Shown here: piece by piece, positions 34,421-44,006 of the stretch | How positions within the stretch are numbered: the first letter of the stretch is position 1 | How the letters are laid out: each line of letters opens with the position of its first letter | Assembly: GCA_964347025.1 (NCBI GenBank) | Contig: CAYFWU010000002.1 | Location: forward strand, 41,871 to 105,870 | Length of the DNA stretch: 64,000 nucleotides | Origin: CS3-C152 sp964347025 | GTDB taxonomy: Archaea > Aenigmatarchaeota > Aenigmatarchaeia > QMZP01 > QMZT01 | Direction of reading: 5' to 3' | The notes under the pieces: generated by a model | The model's input: the letters and a program-made list of their open reading frames with translations, nothing else | Databases searched by the model: none | What the model was told of the DNA's origin: nothing | Position numbers and translations under genes: made by a program

Positions 34421-35529
34421 CCAGAAAGACAGCTTCCTCAATTCTGAAGGGAATGTTAACAAAGAAAACACCAATTTATGTTCAATTCGCAGTTACAAAA
34501 AAATGTAACCTAAAATGCGAAATGTGCGGGATAGTCAAATCATGGAAAAATGAAAGGGATCTGGATTTGGACGATATAAAAAGGATAGCGAATGTGCTTT
34601 CTGAACTGAATACAGGTGTTGTGATACTGACAGGAGGGGAACCTTTCCTAAGGGAAGACCTTCCTGAGATTGTAAAAATTTTTCGCAAGGAAGGCTTGAA
34701 TGTAAGGCTTCAGACCAATGGGATGTCATGCACCGAGGAAAATGTAAGAGATGTAGTTAGATCCGGCTTGGATGATATCTCGATTTCACTAGAGTCCTTG
34801 AATCCAAAAATTCAGGATGGTATTACGAATGTAAAGGGTTCATGGGAAAGGATAATACATTCGATATCATTATTTTCCCGAATAATGCCAAAAAGGAATT
34901 CAATGCCGGTCATAAACTGCGTTCTTTCAAAGAACAACATAGGAGAGATCGAGAGAATAGCAAAATTCGCAAACAGGATAGGGTTTTACCTTTCTGTTAT
35001 ACCAGTACATCTTTTGAAAGGGAAAGGCGAGAACTTCGCTTTCAGAGGCCAAGAAAGTTCGCTGGGCTTCTCAGAGAAGGACTCTGAAACCATAGACAGA
35101 ACATATTCAAAACTTATGGAAATGAAGAAGGAAGGGATGACCATATACAACTCCATGAAATTCTTGAGGGAGAGCCCCAAGTTTATAAAGCATGGCGTAT
35201 GTAAGTGGAAATGTTATTCTCCTTATCTTTACTTCTCCATTTCTCCAAGTGGTCTGTTTTCGCCTTGCATAGACTTACAGACAAACATATCAGTATTGAA
35301 CGACGATTTCCTTTCCCTCTATAGATCAAAAGGATTTGAAAAAATAATTTCGACTAAAGTCGATCAATGTACAGGTTGCATGTATGGCTGCTTCTCGGAG
35401 ATCACATACCTCTGCGAGGATGTGAGAGTCTTGATAGAAAGGCTCAGAGAAGGTATAAAAATTCTCGGTAGAAAGAGAAGAAGTTTCGATTACGATAGTG
35501 TTATAAAAATTATTGATTCAATATCATAA
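34414..35529 (+). CDS. Radical SAM protein with C-terminal SPASM-like cysteines
   Basis: 371 residues; ATG at 34414 preceded by GGGAGGTAAC, a good ribosome-binding site. CxxxCxxC: C31, C35, C38 (VTKKCNLKCEMCGIV), TGGEPFLRED and QTNGMSC. C-terminal cysteines: CKWKCYSPYLYFSISPSG then CIDLQTNI, and DQCTGCMYGCFSE. The clusters match the SPASM type. It lies between the FAD oxidoreductase (7-bp overlap) and a GT39-like gene (next ATG 1 bp after its stop). Four such single-copy SPASM-like enzymes occur in region 2, each next to a different transferase. Confidence 0.86.
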   Translation: MLTRKTASSILKGMLTKKTPIYVQFAVTKKCNLKCEMCGIVKSWKNERDLDLDDIKRIANVLSELNTGVVILTGGEPFLREDLPEIVKIFRKEGLNVRLQTNGMSCTEENVRDVVRSGLDDISISLESLNPKIQDGITNVKGSWERIIHSISLFSRIMPKRNSMPVINCVLSKNNIGEIERIAKFANRIGFYLSVIPVHLLKGKGENFAFRGQESSLGFSEKDSETIDRTYSKLMEMKKEGMTIYNSMKFLRESPKFIKHGVCKWKCYSPYLYFSISPSGLFSPCIDLQTNISVLNDDFLSLYRSKGFEKIISTKVDQCTGCMYGCFSEITYLCEDVRVLIERLREGIKILGRKRRSFDYDSVIKIIDSIS

Positions 35530-35530
35530 A

Positions 35531-37261
35531 ATGCTCGAAGTGGTTTACAATTTTCTAGACCAGAACATACTGGCATTCATGTCAATACAATTCGCATTTC
35601 TAATAATATTCTTCGTGCTCAATTTCAAGACCATAGTAAAACAATTCTCGAAAATAAACAGAAAGATATGGATAATATTGTTAGTTATATTTTTGCTGGG
35701 ATTCCTTCTTAGGAACGCTGAATACTGGTATGGGGAACACGCTGATGCCTACTCCCCGCTGGAAACTGCGAAATTCCTTGTGCTCGAAGGGAAACATGTA
35801 AAGGCATGTTCTGCCGGAAGGGCCGGATACTGCTCATCATACCAGCAGGTTTTACAGCCCGTAGGTTTTCCCTACCTCATATCCCTTTTCTATCTTGTGT
35901 TTGGAATAAATACCCTTCCCGTCCTTGTGTTCTCAGCTGTTTTAAGTTCACTCTCAATAATTCTCATATTTCTTATATGCTATCTTTTGTTCAATAAAGA
36001 GGAATTAGGATTGTACGCTGCTCTTGTTTATGCCCTGATACCATACAATATATTTTTTTCAGGTACAGGATTCACTAGGATAATTTCTATATTCTTCCTT
36101 GGTTTCACCCTTCTGATCTATTTAATTGCTATCAGAAAGAATGATCTTAAGTTGTGGACTCTCTTCAGCCTTTTCTTTTCATTCTCAGTTTACATAAGAC
36201 AGGAAAATTACATTTTGATTCCTTTATTCTTCTTGGGGTTGTTTTTGTTTAGGTATGATATAAAGAACAAAGAAAACATAAAAAAACTTTTGATAGCTAC
36301 AATTGTATTCATAATTTTCCAGCTGCATGTATATTACTGGACATTTTTCGTGATTTCATACGCATTTACTCATCCACTCGGCTTACCTACATACTCCTTG
36401 ACCTGTTTTGTGAGTATGACCCCCTACATTTTGGATTTTCTTTGGGGCTTTTCTAGTTACATTGTATTCAATCCCTATAGCTTTGCAGCCACAGTATTAT
36501 TCATAATAGGAATAGCATTCATCCCGGTATCCTTTTTTATGAAAGAACGTGGAAGGAAGGAATCTCTTTTTATAGCCCTTTGGTTTGTTCTCTTCTTTTT
36601 GGTTTATGCATCCTATTGCATGAATTTCCTGGATGGACTTTCCCAAGGTCCGGATATGAGTTTTATCAGGTATATAGTTCAATTCCACATTCCTTATTCG
36701 ATGCTCGCAGGATACGGATTTTACATGATAAATAGGCTGGGGAGGAGGATAAGCAAACACGTGAGCCTGATTTTGATTCCTGTCTTCGTAATCCTTTTGC
36801 TTCTCTCTGTCCAGCTACCAACAACCCTATTCAAGGATGCCAGAACAGATTACGACAGCGAATACTTTTCAGCGATAAAAAGGATACCTCCAGATTCTAC
36901 TGTCATAACACAGATGTATATGCTAGTGTCATCGGATGTGGTAGGTGACAACAGAAAGTACATAGATCCCGAGGTAATAATTTTAAAAGGAGAACCTGAA
37001 CATGCAATCAGTTTGTTGCATGAAGGCAAAGAAGTTTATTATATACTTCCGCACTATTGTAGCAATTTGCCAGATCATCACGGATGCAAGTTCGTAAGAG
37101 AAAATCTTGACCTTGAGTTAGCTTTTACCGAAGGCTCTTTGAATGTATTCAAAGTCATCATGAAGCCTGACAAGGATTATTCAATTGAATGGGACAACAT
37201 TTTGTACGAAGTAAAGGTTAGGTCGAATAAGATCGTGAATATGAGCGTGGGTGAAGTATGA
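35531..37261 (+). CDS. GT39-like integral membrane glycosyltransferase
   Basis: 576 residues from ATG 35531 (a TTG six codons upstream lies inside the previous gene). About 12 membrane helices. The acidic loop has D72 in YGEHADAYSPLETAKFL, after LRNAEYWY, which is shared almost exactly with the gene at 62000 (LRNAEYRY). C-terminal soluble domain with KEVYYILPHYCSNLPDHHGC. It overlaps the following cobalamin rSAM gene by 4 bp (ATGA), the tightest coupling of these two families in the window and strong support for a common substrate. Confidence 0.8.
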   Translation: MLEVVYNFLDQNILAFMSIQFAFLIIFFVLNFKTIVKQFSKINRKIWIILLVIFLLGFLLRNAEYWYGEHADAYSPLETAKFLVLEGKHVKACSAGRAGYCSSYQQVLQPVGFPYLISLFYLVFGINTLPVLVFSAVLSSLSIILIFLICYLLFNKEELGLYAALVYALIPYNIFFSGTGFTRIISIFFLGFTLLIYLIAIRKNDLKLWTLFSLFFSFSVYIRQENYILIPLFFLGLFLFRYDIKNKENIKKLLIATIVFIIFQLHVYYWTFFVISYAFTHPLGLPTYSLTCFVSMTPYILDFLWGFSSYIVFNPYSFAATVLFIIGIAFIPVSFFMKERGRKESLFIALWFVLFFLVYASYCMNFLDGLSQGPDMSFIRYIVQFHIPYSMLAGYGFYMINRLGRRISKHVSLILIPVFVILLLLSVQLPTTLFKDARTDYDSEYFSAIKRIPPDSTVITQMYMLVSSDVVGDNRKYIDPEVIILKGEPEHAISLLHEGKEVYYILPHYCSNLPDHHGCKFVRENLDLELAFTEGSLNVFKVIMKPDKDYSIEWDNILYEVKVRSNKIVNMSVGEV

Positions 37262-38664
37262 AGATAATGTTAATAAAGTATCACAATATCGGTAACATAA
37301 ACACAAGGTTGCCAGAAAGCATAAACAAGGTTCAGGGGGTATACCCGCCTCTGGGTTTAGCCTACGTGGCCTCCACCCTAGAGAAATTTGGTCATGATGT
37401 CCGGATACTCGACAGCAGGACACTGAACTTGACGGCAGAAGAGACAAAGAAACACATAGAGAAGATCAAGCCTGACGTTGTCGGTACGACATGCATGAGT
37501 TCCACGATAAAGGGATCGCTTGAGGCTCTGCACCTGGCCAAACAGGTTTCTAAGGACATAGTAACCGTGATTGGGGGACCGCAACTCTTTATATACCCCA
37601 AGGAAACGACAAGTTACGATTTTGTGGACTTCGGAGTTGCTGGTGAAGGGGAAATAGTAATGCCAGAACTTCTGAAAGCACTTGAAGGAAGAAAGAAATT
37701 CAGGGAAGTGGATGGTCTTGTTTACAAAGAGAATGGAATAAAGTTTACCCCGGCAAAAAGACATGTCAAGGATCTGGATACCCTTCCCTTCCCTTCTAGA
37801 CACCTGTTGCCAAATTATAAATATTTCTCAATCCTTTCCGATCACCCCTTCACAACTCTTATAACATCTAGGGGTTGCCCATTCAAATGCGGTTACTGTT
37901 TCAGAAAAAAACTTGACAGGATTGTCAGATACAGAAGTGCAAAAAACGTAGTTGATGAGATACAGCAGTGTCTGGAAAAATGGAAATTCAGGGAAATCTG
38001 GTTTTATGACGACACCTTCACAATGAACAGAAAACATAGCATACAGATATGTAAAGAAATAATAGACAGAGGATTGGATTTTAAATGGGAAGCCGTGACC
38101 AGGGTGGACTGTGTTGACAGGGAGATACTCCAGCTGATGAAGGATGCCGGATGCAAAAGGATAAGATACGGAATTGAAAGCGGAGATCAGGCAACCCTTG
38201 ATACCATGAAAAAAGGAATTAAAATAGAGCAGATAAAGAAAGCAATGGAGTGGACGAGTGAAGTCGGGATGGAGAACTTCTGCTTTTTCATGATAGGTTA
38301 CCCGAACGAAAATACAGAGAATATAAAAAATACCATAGATTTTGCAAAAAATTCAAATATAGACTGGGCAATGTTTTCCAATGTTACTCCCTATCCTGCA
38401 ACTGATTTGCTGGAACTTGCACACAAAAAAGGTATGCTGAAGGATAGAGAATACTGGAGAAGATTCACCCTTGGCGAAACAGAGGAAAGAATACCTTATG
38501 AATTTCCTGGTATGGACAAATGGGTAAAGAAGGCATACACAAGCTTTTACCTGAGACCTGAGTTCATAGTAAAAAAGTTAACCAAAATGAGAAGTTTCAG
38601 GCAGGTCAAAAAATATATATTTGGTCTGTATGCCATTATGAATTTCAAGATGTTCGAATCATAA
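37258..38664 (+). CDS. Cobalamin-binding radical SAM protein
   Basis: 468 residues. B12-binding domain: KIMLIKYHNIGN, PPLGLAYVASTLEKFGHDVR, ILDSRTLN (DxHxxG absent), VIGGPQLFIYP, GVAGEGEIV. rSAM ligands C207, C211, C214 (TSRGCPFKCGYCFRKK), then WFYDDTFTMNRKH, RYGIESGDQATLD and MIGYPNENTEN. The C-terminus ends with TKMRSFRQVKKYIFG. Its ATG overlaps the stop of the GT39-like gene. Known cobalamin rSAM enzymes include methyltransferases and ring-forming enzymes of lipids and peptides; lipid-linked saccharide methylation is a plausible role here. Confidence 0.88.
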   Translation: MKIMLIKYHNIGNINTRLPESINKVQGVYPPLGLAYVASTLEKFGHDVRILDSRTLNLTAEETKKHIEKIKPDVVGTTCMSSTIKGSLEALHLAKQVSKDIVTVIGGPQLFIYPKETTSYDFVDFGVAGEGEIVMPELLKALEGRKKFREVDGLVYKENGIKFTPAKRHVKDLDTLPFPSRHLLPNYKYFSILSDHPFTTLITSRGCPFKCGYCFRKKLDRIVRYRSAKNVVDEIQQCLEKWKFREIWFYDDTFTMNRKHSIQICKEIIDRGLDFKWEAVTRVDCVDREILQLMKDAGCKRIRYGIESGDQATLDTMKKGIKIEQIKKAMEWTSEVGMENFCFFMIGYPNENTENIKNTIDFAKNSNIDWAMFSNVTPYPATDLLELAHKKGMLKDREYWRRFTLGETEERIPYEFPGMDKWVKKAYTSFYLRPEFIVKKLTKMRSFRQVKKYIFGLYAIMNFKMFES

Positions 38665-40389
38665 TCCAGAAGATATGTTATATACAGTGAATTTGAAATT
38701 ATCGAATTCATATTTCAGATACGGGTGAAGTTCGTATTCTTCATGCATTTTCCTACATCTGGAAACAATGCCTTGTCTGAATTGCTCACACGCTTCAATG
38801 GATTCGTTTTCAATTCCGCATCTGTCACCCAGACTGTAAAAATCCGTGCAATACAAATCTTCAAAATAAAAAATACAATCTCCCCTCTCTAAGACACTTC
38901 TCAATGGTCCTGGATCGTAAAACACCGATTCCGTTTTTAAGACCTTTAGATCGGTAGCCGAGAAAAAGATGGGCTCCTCTGCCAGAACATAACATGAATC
39001 TATTCTTTCATCCATCAGGCTTATCACTTCCTTTTCCCTGTATTGAATTTCATTTCTTGGATACCCATGATTTACGTTGAGCGGTTTTGATTCTTCTCGT
39101 ATTTCATAGAAATAAGGCACGAAAAATATGAACAAGACCAAAACGATAGCCAGTGGTATTGCAAGATTAATTATACTCTTTCTACCAATTTTACTCAACC
39201 TAGGGATAAGAAATTCTTCAACCGCGTACATACCAAGACCCGTGAAACAGATTAAAGGAACGAGGCCTGTTATCAGGTATTTCTCAACTATGCTTGCAGA
39301 ATAGGCAAGGTATACGAACATGAATGAAGAGAAAAAAAGTATCAAAAATATCCCGCTCTTCCTGTGTTTTTTAAGGGCGTATGCCAGACCGATTATAAAA
39401 AACAAATTTATCAGTATGGGATAAAAACTGCCGTCGATTACACTGTTAAATATCTGTGAATTCATGCCTATATTTTCCATCCTAATCAGCTGTCCGCCCA
39501 CTGCTGTCGCCGTCTTTTCCCCGTAAAACAATGCCGGATAGAGCTCAAGGGACAGGTGAAAAATGTGAGGAGTTATTAAGATTATTAAAAGGAGAACCAG
39601 GAACCAAAATCTGTAATTTCTAATATTATCTCTAAGGTATTTAATATCAACGAAGAGAATCGAAAGCAACAACACCAACGGTATCAAAACTATGTTCTCC
39701 TGTTTTATGGATATGGCGAATGCAAGAATACCGGTTGCGAAGATGCCTGCCTTTAGATTCTTTATTCTGAAAAATAGAAGAAAACTGACAAATGTAAGGA
39801 GGATAAAGAAGGCGGAGACCGCATCCGGTTCGATGTTTCTCGAAAGCAATATAAATAAAGGAAGGATGGAAACAGCAAACGCTCCGTATAGACCTGCTCT
39901 CTCATTCCTGAAAAGCAAGAAGCAGAACAGGAACAACACCACAGCCAGGAGTGAACCAATGATTATGTTGACCGCATAAGCAGATGCTTCGCTCACACCA
40001 AGAAATAAGAAGAACATTCCAATAACATAAGGAAACCCGGCAGGTTCATTAAAAAGTCCGCAGGACATCCCTTCCGAATCAATAAATTCTTGGCACATCC
40101 CGGCTATACCATAAGTTGCGATGTTTTTTCCTGTGTCTATGTGTGCGAATTCATCAGTATAAGTAGTCAAATAAACAGGAGTCAGAGCCCTTAAGGAAAT
40201 ACCAAGCAGAAATATTAGAGCGATCAAAATCCAGGCAGACCTTTTGATTCTGAACTGCCTTTTTATGCGATCAAAACTAAGTGCGAAAAATACTATTATG
40301 ATTAGAAAGATTATGGTAAAGGATAGAGGGAGAAGTGGTTGCAAAAAACCTCTGCTAGTTTCCAAGACACTCACTATACCTTCCAACAT
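38659..40389 (-). CDS. GT39-like integral membrane glycosyltransferase
   Basis: 576 residues from ATG 40387-40389, which has GAGG 5 nt upstream; a GTG 15 bp earlier would overlap the carbamoyltransferase stop. About 12 membrane helices. Acidic loop: D79 in LTTYTDEFAHIDTGKNIA. A loop with cysteines and NEPAGFPYVIGMFFLFLG follows. The C-terminal soluble domain ends with RCRKMHEEYELHPYLKYEFD, close to the tail of the gene at 19305. It is transcribed with the carbamoyltransferase gene (7-bp gap) and converges on the preceding rSAM gene with a 6-bp overlap. Confidence 0.8.
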   Translation of the reverse strand: MLEGIVSVLETSRGFLQPLLPLSFTIIFLIIIVFFALSFDRIKRQFRIKRSAWILIALIFLLGISLRALTPVYLTTYTDEFAHIDTGKNIATYGIAGMCQEFIDSEGMSCGLFNEPAGFPYVIGMFFLFLGVSEASAYAVNIIIGSLLAVVLFLFCFLLFRNERAGLYGAFAVSILPLFILLSRNIEPDAVSAFFILLTFVSFLLFFRIKNLKAGIFATGILAFAISIKQENIVLIPLVLLLSILFVDIKYLRDNIRNYRFWFLVLLLIILITPHIFHLSLELYPALFYGEKTATAVGGQLIRMENIGMNSQIFNSVIDGSFYPILINLFFIIGLAYALKKHRKSGIFLILFFSSFMFVYLAYSASIVEKYLITGLVPLICFTGLGMYAVEEFLIPRLSKIGRKSIINLAIPLAIVLVLFIFFVPYFYEIREESKPLNVNHGYPRNEIQYREKEVISLMDERIDSCYVLAEEPIFFSATDLKVLKTESVFYDPGPLRSVLERGDCIFYFEDLYCTDFYSLGDRCGIENESIEACEQFRQGIVSRCRKMHEEYELHPYLKYEFDNFKFTVYNISSGL

Positions 40390-40396
40390 TAAATCC

Positions 40397-42112
40397 TCAT
40401 TCACCCTTTACCAAGTAGTTCCCTACTGCCAGATAATCCAGTTTTGCTGAAATGAACGCTTTTATCGCATCGCCCGGATTTTCAACTATTGGCTCTTCGT
40501 GCATGTTGAAGCTAGTATTTATAATGGTAGGGATGCCAGTCAATTTCCTGTATTCATCAATTATCTTGTAGAATGAGGGATTATATTTTTTATCCACCAG
40601 CTGAGGTCTTGCAGTTCCGTCCACATGGACAGCCCCGGGACACTTCTTCTTCATCCAGTCAGTGCATTTGAAAGTTACTGTCATGAATTGTGCTGCATGC
40701 AGGGCTTTTTTGTAATTTTTGTAACACCGATCAGCATGTTCTAGAGTGGTGGAAGGTGCAAAAGGCATGAATTCGGTCCTGCCAAGCTTCTTGTTTAACC
40801 AATCATTTACACTGTGATCCGTTGCTTGATACAAGATGCTTCTGTTGCCCAGGGCGCGAGGTCCGTATTCCATCTTACCTGTAAATCTTGCGACTGTCTT
40901 TCCCTGTGAAAGCAATTTCGCTATTTCAGGTTCTATTTCCTTGTAAAATTTATAATTCAGGCCATACCTTATTAATTCCCCTTCTATTTCTTTCTGCAAA
41001 TATTCCCATCCTAAATAGACGTGGCTCAAGTTTTGGTATTTAATTTCATTACCCTTGTTACTCATCCCCTTCGACCACACATAAAGGGCAGCACCTACGG
41101 ATAATCCTCCATCTCCCATATCAGGAAACACATAAACAGATTTTACTTCAGGTAGTTCGCATATTCTCTGGTTTAGTTTCACGTTAGCAAAAACCCCTCC
41201 TGCAAGGACAACATCCTTCACATCGGTTTCTTTTACGTATTTCCTTACTATTCTGCAAATTTGTGTTTCCAGATTCTCTTGTAGCCATGCTGCTATATCC
41301 TCTCTTGAATGTCCATGAAATTTTTCAGCGATTTTTTTTACCCCCCTCATTCCCCATTTACCTGTATAAAAAATCTCACCCCCGCTACTCACAAAGGGGA
41401 AATTTACATTCACGTTTTCCGCATTTCCGTATGCAGCGAGACCGGTTACCTTCCCTTCATGTTTGTGGGATTCAAAACCAAGCATTAGGGTTATCAGGCT
41501 GTAGAACAGGCCGAAAGAATCCTTGGCGTCAATCTCGTAAAACCTCTTTACATTCCCGTTTTCGCAAACGTTAACGGTGAGGGAAACACCATCACCATAC
41601 CCGTCTGCCGTCACGCATAGAACCTTTTTCTTCCCTGAGGTGAAATATGCGGAGCTAACATGTGCCAGATGGTGATCTACAAATACCAAAGGCTTTTTCC
41701 TAAGCTTTTTGGGTAAACTCCTTTTCAACAATCTAACTATAAAAGGCCTCTGTGAAATTGACCAGAAAGAATCAGGCTTGATCAGAGACCATTTTAAATT
41801 AAACTTTATCAGATCAGAAAGAATGGATTTGAAATTCTTCTTCCCTGACAGGACTTCAATCTCCATCATCTGGGAACGCCTGAACATCCTAGTCAGTATG
41901 AAAGGGCTGACTATTCCCCCAACCGCTATGTAATCAATGCTGTCTCCATGTTCATCAGCTATCCTATCAACAGAATTCTTTGGAAATCCAGGATGCATCT
42001 TGATCCTGCTTAACCGTTCCTCATCAACGGCATAAACAATCCTTCCGTCTTCCACCAAACACGCGCTTCCTTCCTTGGCGTCCGCTATTCCTAATATTTT
42101 TATGGATACCAC
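40397..42112 (-). CDS. NodU/CmcH-family carbamoyltransferase
   Basis: 571 residues, GTG start at 42110-42112 with an AT-rich box about 25 bp upstream. The N-terminal ASKHA-type domain has ILGIADAKEGSACLV, a metal-binding VDHHLAHVSSAYF (H147, H148, H151), CVTADGYGDG and HKHEGKVTGLAAYG. The C-terminal YrdC-like part has ARFTGKMEYGPRALGNRSIL, GRTEFMPFAPS and INTSFNMHEEPIVENPGDA. These proteins transfer a carbamoyl group from carbamoyl phosphate to an OH or amine of Nod factors, cephamycin, tobramycin or polysaccharide. Expected to carbamoylate the surface saccharide. Full length for the family. Confidence 0.92.
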   Translation of the reverse strand: MVSIKILGIADAKEGSACLVEDGRIVYAVDEERLSRIKMHPGFPKNSVDRIADEHGDSIDYIAVGGIVSPFILTRMFRRSQMMEIEVLSGKKNFKSILSDLIKFNLKWSLIKPDSFWSISQRPFIVRLLKRSLPKKLRKKPLVFVDHHLAHVSSAYFTSGKKKVLCVTADGYGDGVSLTVNVCENGNVKRFYEIDAKDSFGLFYSLITLMLGFESHKHEGKVTGLAAYGNAENVNVNFPFVSSGGEIFYTGKWGMRGVKKIAEKFHGHSREDIAAWLQENLETQICRIVRKYVKETDVKDVVLAGGVFANVKLNQRICELPEVKSVYVFPDMGDGGLSVGAALYVWSKGMSNKGNEIKYQNLSHVYLGWEYLQKEIEGELIRYGLNYKFYKEIEPEIAKLLSQGKTVARFTGKMEYGPRALGNRSILYQATDHSVNDWLNKKLGRTEFMPFAPSTTLEHADRCYKNYKKALHAAQFMTVTFKCTDWMKKKCPGAVHVDGTARPQLVDKKYNPSFYKIIDEYRKLTGIPTIINTSFNMHEEPIVENPGDAIKAFISAKLDYLAVGNYLVKGE

Positions 42113-42140
42113 CCTCGAATAGGCTATTCAATAATTAAAA

Positions 42141-42148
42141 TTAAATAA
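42141..42148 (+). promoter_or_regulatory. TATA-like box of the DUF483-like gene at 42169
   Basis: TTAAATAA centred about 25 bp before the ATG, in the 56-bp divergent space shared with the carbamoyltransferase gene. Confidence 0.45.
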
Positions 42149-42168
42149 TTTATTTACCACCTTTAATC

Positions 42169-43071
42169 ATGGACAAAAATAGATATAGCATGTACGGAAT
42201 TCAGATCCAGGAGTGGCTTGCATTAAAACACGGGATAAAACCGCTTCTGAGGACTGTGATACAACCGGACGATGTTAAAAATATAGAAAAACTTTGCAGG
42301 GAAGATGGACTTTTTTACATTGTAAAACCTTTCAGTCAGCTCTATTTAACTAAGTTTGATTCACCTGTGAATGTGATCTACATCTCCAAAAACAAGGATT
42401 TATTGGAAAGAGCATATCAGTCCGAAAAATCAGGATCAGGATCGTTGGGTGCAAGGAAAATTGTAGGGGAACTTCTTGGCTATCCTTCATGCTGTGTTGA
42501 ATTTTACTCTGAGTTTTTTTCACAGCCATACCTTAAGGATACAAAATTTTCCATTCCAATTAAAACGTACTCGAAAACACAGGGCAAGCCCTCATTTCTG
42601 GTAAACAATATTTTTAAACTCGAGTCCAGGCTGAGTTCCAAGGGACTTGAAGAATACCAGAAAAACCCTGATTTTGCAGACAGGGTTTCCCACCTCTTCC
42701 TCATATCCCACGTGCCGTGTTCCTACACATGCAAAGAGAGTATTAAAATGGGCAGGGAAATGCTCGATTTGCTTGAAAAGGAGGAACCAGAACTGGCGAA
42801 AGAGATAGTATTCAGATTAAAGAGACCACTGTTATATTTTGATGATTTTAACTGGCTGATATTCAACGGCAGGGTAAACGGAAATACCATTAATTACACT
42901 TCTATACTACCTCCCTTATCACTAATGCCAGAAGGCCTTGTAAAAAAATTCAGGGAAGGCAGCGAAGTTAAAGTGGGAAAAGAATTTGTAGATATATTCA
43001 AGAATAAAGAAAGGGTACACAGAATTAAAAAGAAGGATAAGGATAACGGAATATTATTCAATTTTTCATAA
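42169..43071 (+). CDS. DUF483-like protein, copy 1
   Basis: 300 residues, soluble, no signal. Conserved points shared by five genes here: ISKxxxL in the N-half, the block LLGYPSCCVEFY with C108 and C109, SKTQGKPSFLVNNIF, ISHVPCSYTCKES with H181, C184, C188, and an ending with a short hydrophobic-F motif (GILFNFS). The four Cys plus His suggest a bound metal or Fe-S cluster or a cysteine-relay site. From memory the LLGYPxCC block fits Pfam DUF483 (function unknown). It abuts a convergent short rSAM gene, with stop codons at 43071 and 43072. Confidence 0.75.
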   Translation: MDKNRYSMYGIQIQEWLALKHGIKPLLRTVIQPDDVKNIEKLCREDGLFYIVKPFSQLYLTKFDSPVNVIYISKNKDLLERAYQSEKSGSGSLGARKIVGELLGYPSCCVEFYSEFFSQPYLKDTKFSIPIKTYSKTQGKPSFLVNNIFKLESRLSSKGLEEYQKNPDFADRVSHLFLISHVPCSYTCKESIKMGREMLDLLEKEEPELAKEIVFRLKRPLLYFDDFNWLIFNGRVNGNTINYTSILPPLSLMPEGLVKKFREGSEVKVGKEFVDIFKNKERVHRIKKKDKDNGILFNFS

Positions 43072-44001
43072 TTATGGAATAGGGACGAGTTCTTCAAACC
43101 CCCTTCTTTCTGCGTATTCCTTGAATATTCCCTCACAAATACGATCGTACTTGCATCCTTTGCATTGTTTGCCCTTAACCCTCCCGTGTTCTCTCCTATT
43201 CTTTTCAACATCCAGATCCTTGAATTCTGGACCTACATGCTCTTCCTTTAGTCTTTCTCTGCTCTCATACTCACTCAAATAACTCTCGTACCCCACGCCA
43301 AGCATGTAGCACATGGGAATGTATCTCATTACAAAGTGGTCAATATCATTGGATTTCCCCACCAGTATAGTCCTTGGTATGTAATCCACTATTTCTTTAA
43401 GGGTAGGGACTATATCTTCAAAATTTTTCAGTGCGTTCCCACGTGGATGTATAAAAATGAACTCACAGGCATCTGCCCCTAGTTTGACGTTATTCTCCGC
43501 TATTTCCGGAAGATATTTGTAGTTGGGTCTGATGATCACGGTGTTGGTACACAGATATATATCTGGCTTTAACTCTTTCACGTTCTTCATCCCAGTCGTT
43601 GCTTGCTTGAATGCCCCCGGAGATCTCGTTAAATAATCATGCAGCTTTGCGTTATGCCCATGTATCGAAAATATTACATGATTCAACCCACAAGCAATGA
43701 TCTTCTTGGCAAAATCCCTGTAGTAAAACATCCTCCCATTTGTCGTCATCCCTATTGTATTGTAACCGAGTTTTCTCGCATAACTAACCAGCTCGAAAAT
43801 ATCCTTCCTTATTGCCGGCTCCCCTCCTAGGAAATCCACAAAATTACAACCCCTTTTGATCCCATCCTCCAGTTCCCTCTTTGCCTGCTCTGTTTTTTTA
43901 GGTTGTATATTTTTGTCGAATCTTTTGTCTCCGCAATAGCAGAATCTGCAGTTGTTGTTGCATTCATATCCCAGTATCAGCGCTAGTTTCCTCGTTACCA
44001 T
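43072..44001 (-). CDS. Short radical SAM protein, region-3 family
   Basis: 309 residues. C14, C18, C21 form the cluster motif (GYECNNNCRFCYCG), then DFLGGEPAIRKD, TTNGRMFYYRDFAKK, IFSIHGHNAKLHDYLTRSPG and NTVIIRPNYKYLPEI. The C-terminal CKGCKYDRICEGIFKEYAE is a partial auxiliary-cluster region with three or four Cys. The shared hallmarks are CNNNCxFC, NGRMF and HGH-xxxHDxLTRxPGSF. The upstream rSAM gene ends 5 bp before its start. The substrate is unknown; pairing with DUF483-like proteins is the main clue. Confidence 0.85.
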   Translation of the reverse strand: MVTRKLALILGYECNNNCRFCYCGDKRFDKNIQPKKTEQAKRELEDGIKRGCNFVDFLGGEPAIRKDIFELVSYARKLGYNTIGMTTNGRMFYYRDFAKKIIACGLNHVIFSIHGHNAKLHDYLTRSPGAFKQATTGMKNVKELKPDIYLCTNTVIIRPNYKYLPEIAENNVKLGADACEFIFIHPRGNALKNFEDIVPTLKEIVDYIPRTILVGKSNDIDHFVMRYIPMCYMLGVGYESYLSEYESRERLKEEHVGPEFKDLDVEKNRREHGRVKGKQCKGCKYDRICEGIFKEYAERRGFEELVPIP

Positions 44002-44006
44002 ATAAA

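Noticed and set aside
42894..43211. Minus-strand frame of 105 residues across the convergent junction of a DUF483-like and an rSAM gene
   Set aside because: Overlaps conserved parts of both genes in another frame; low-complexity Ser/Leu-rich product.
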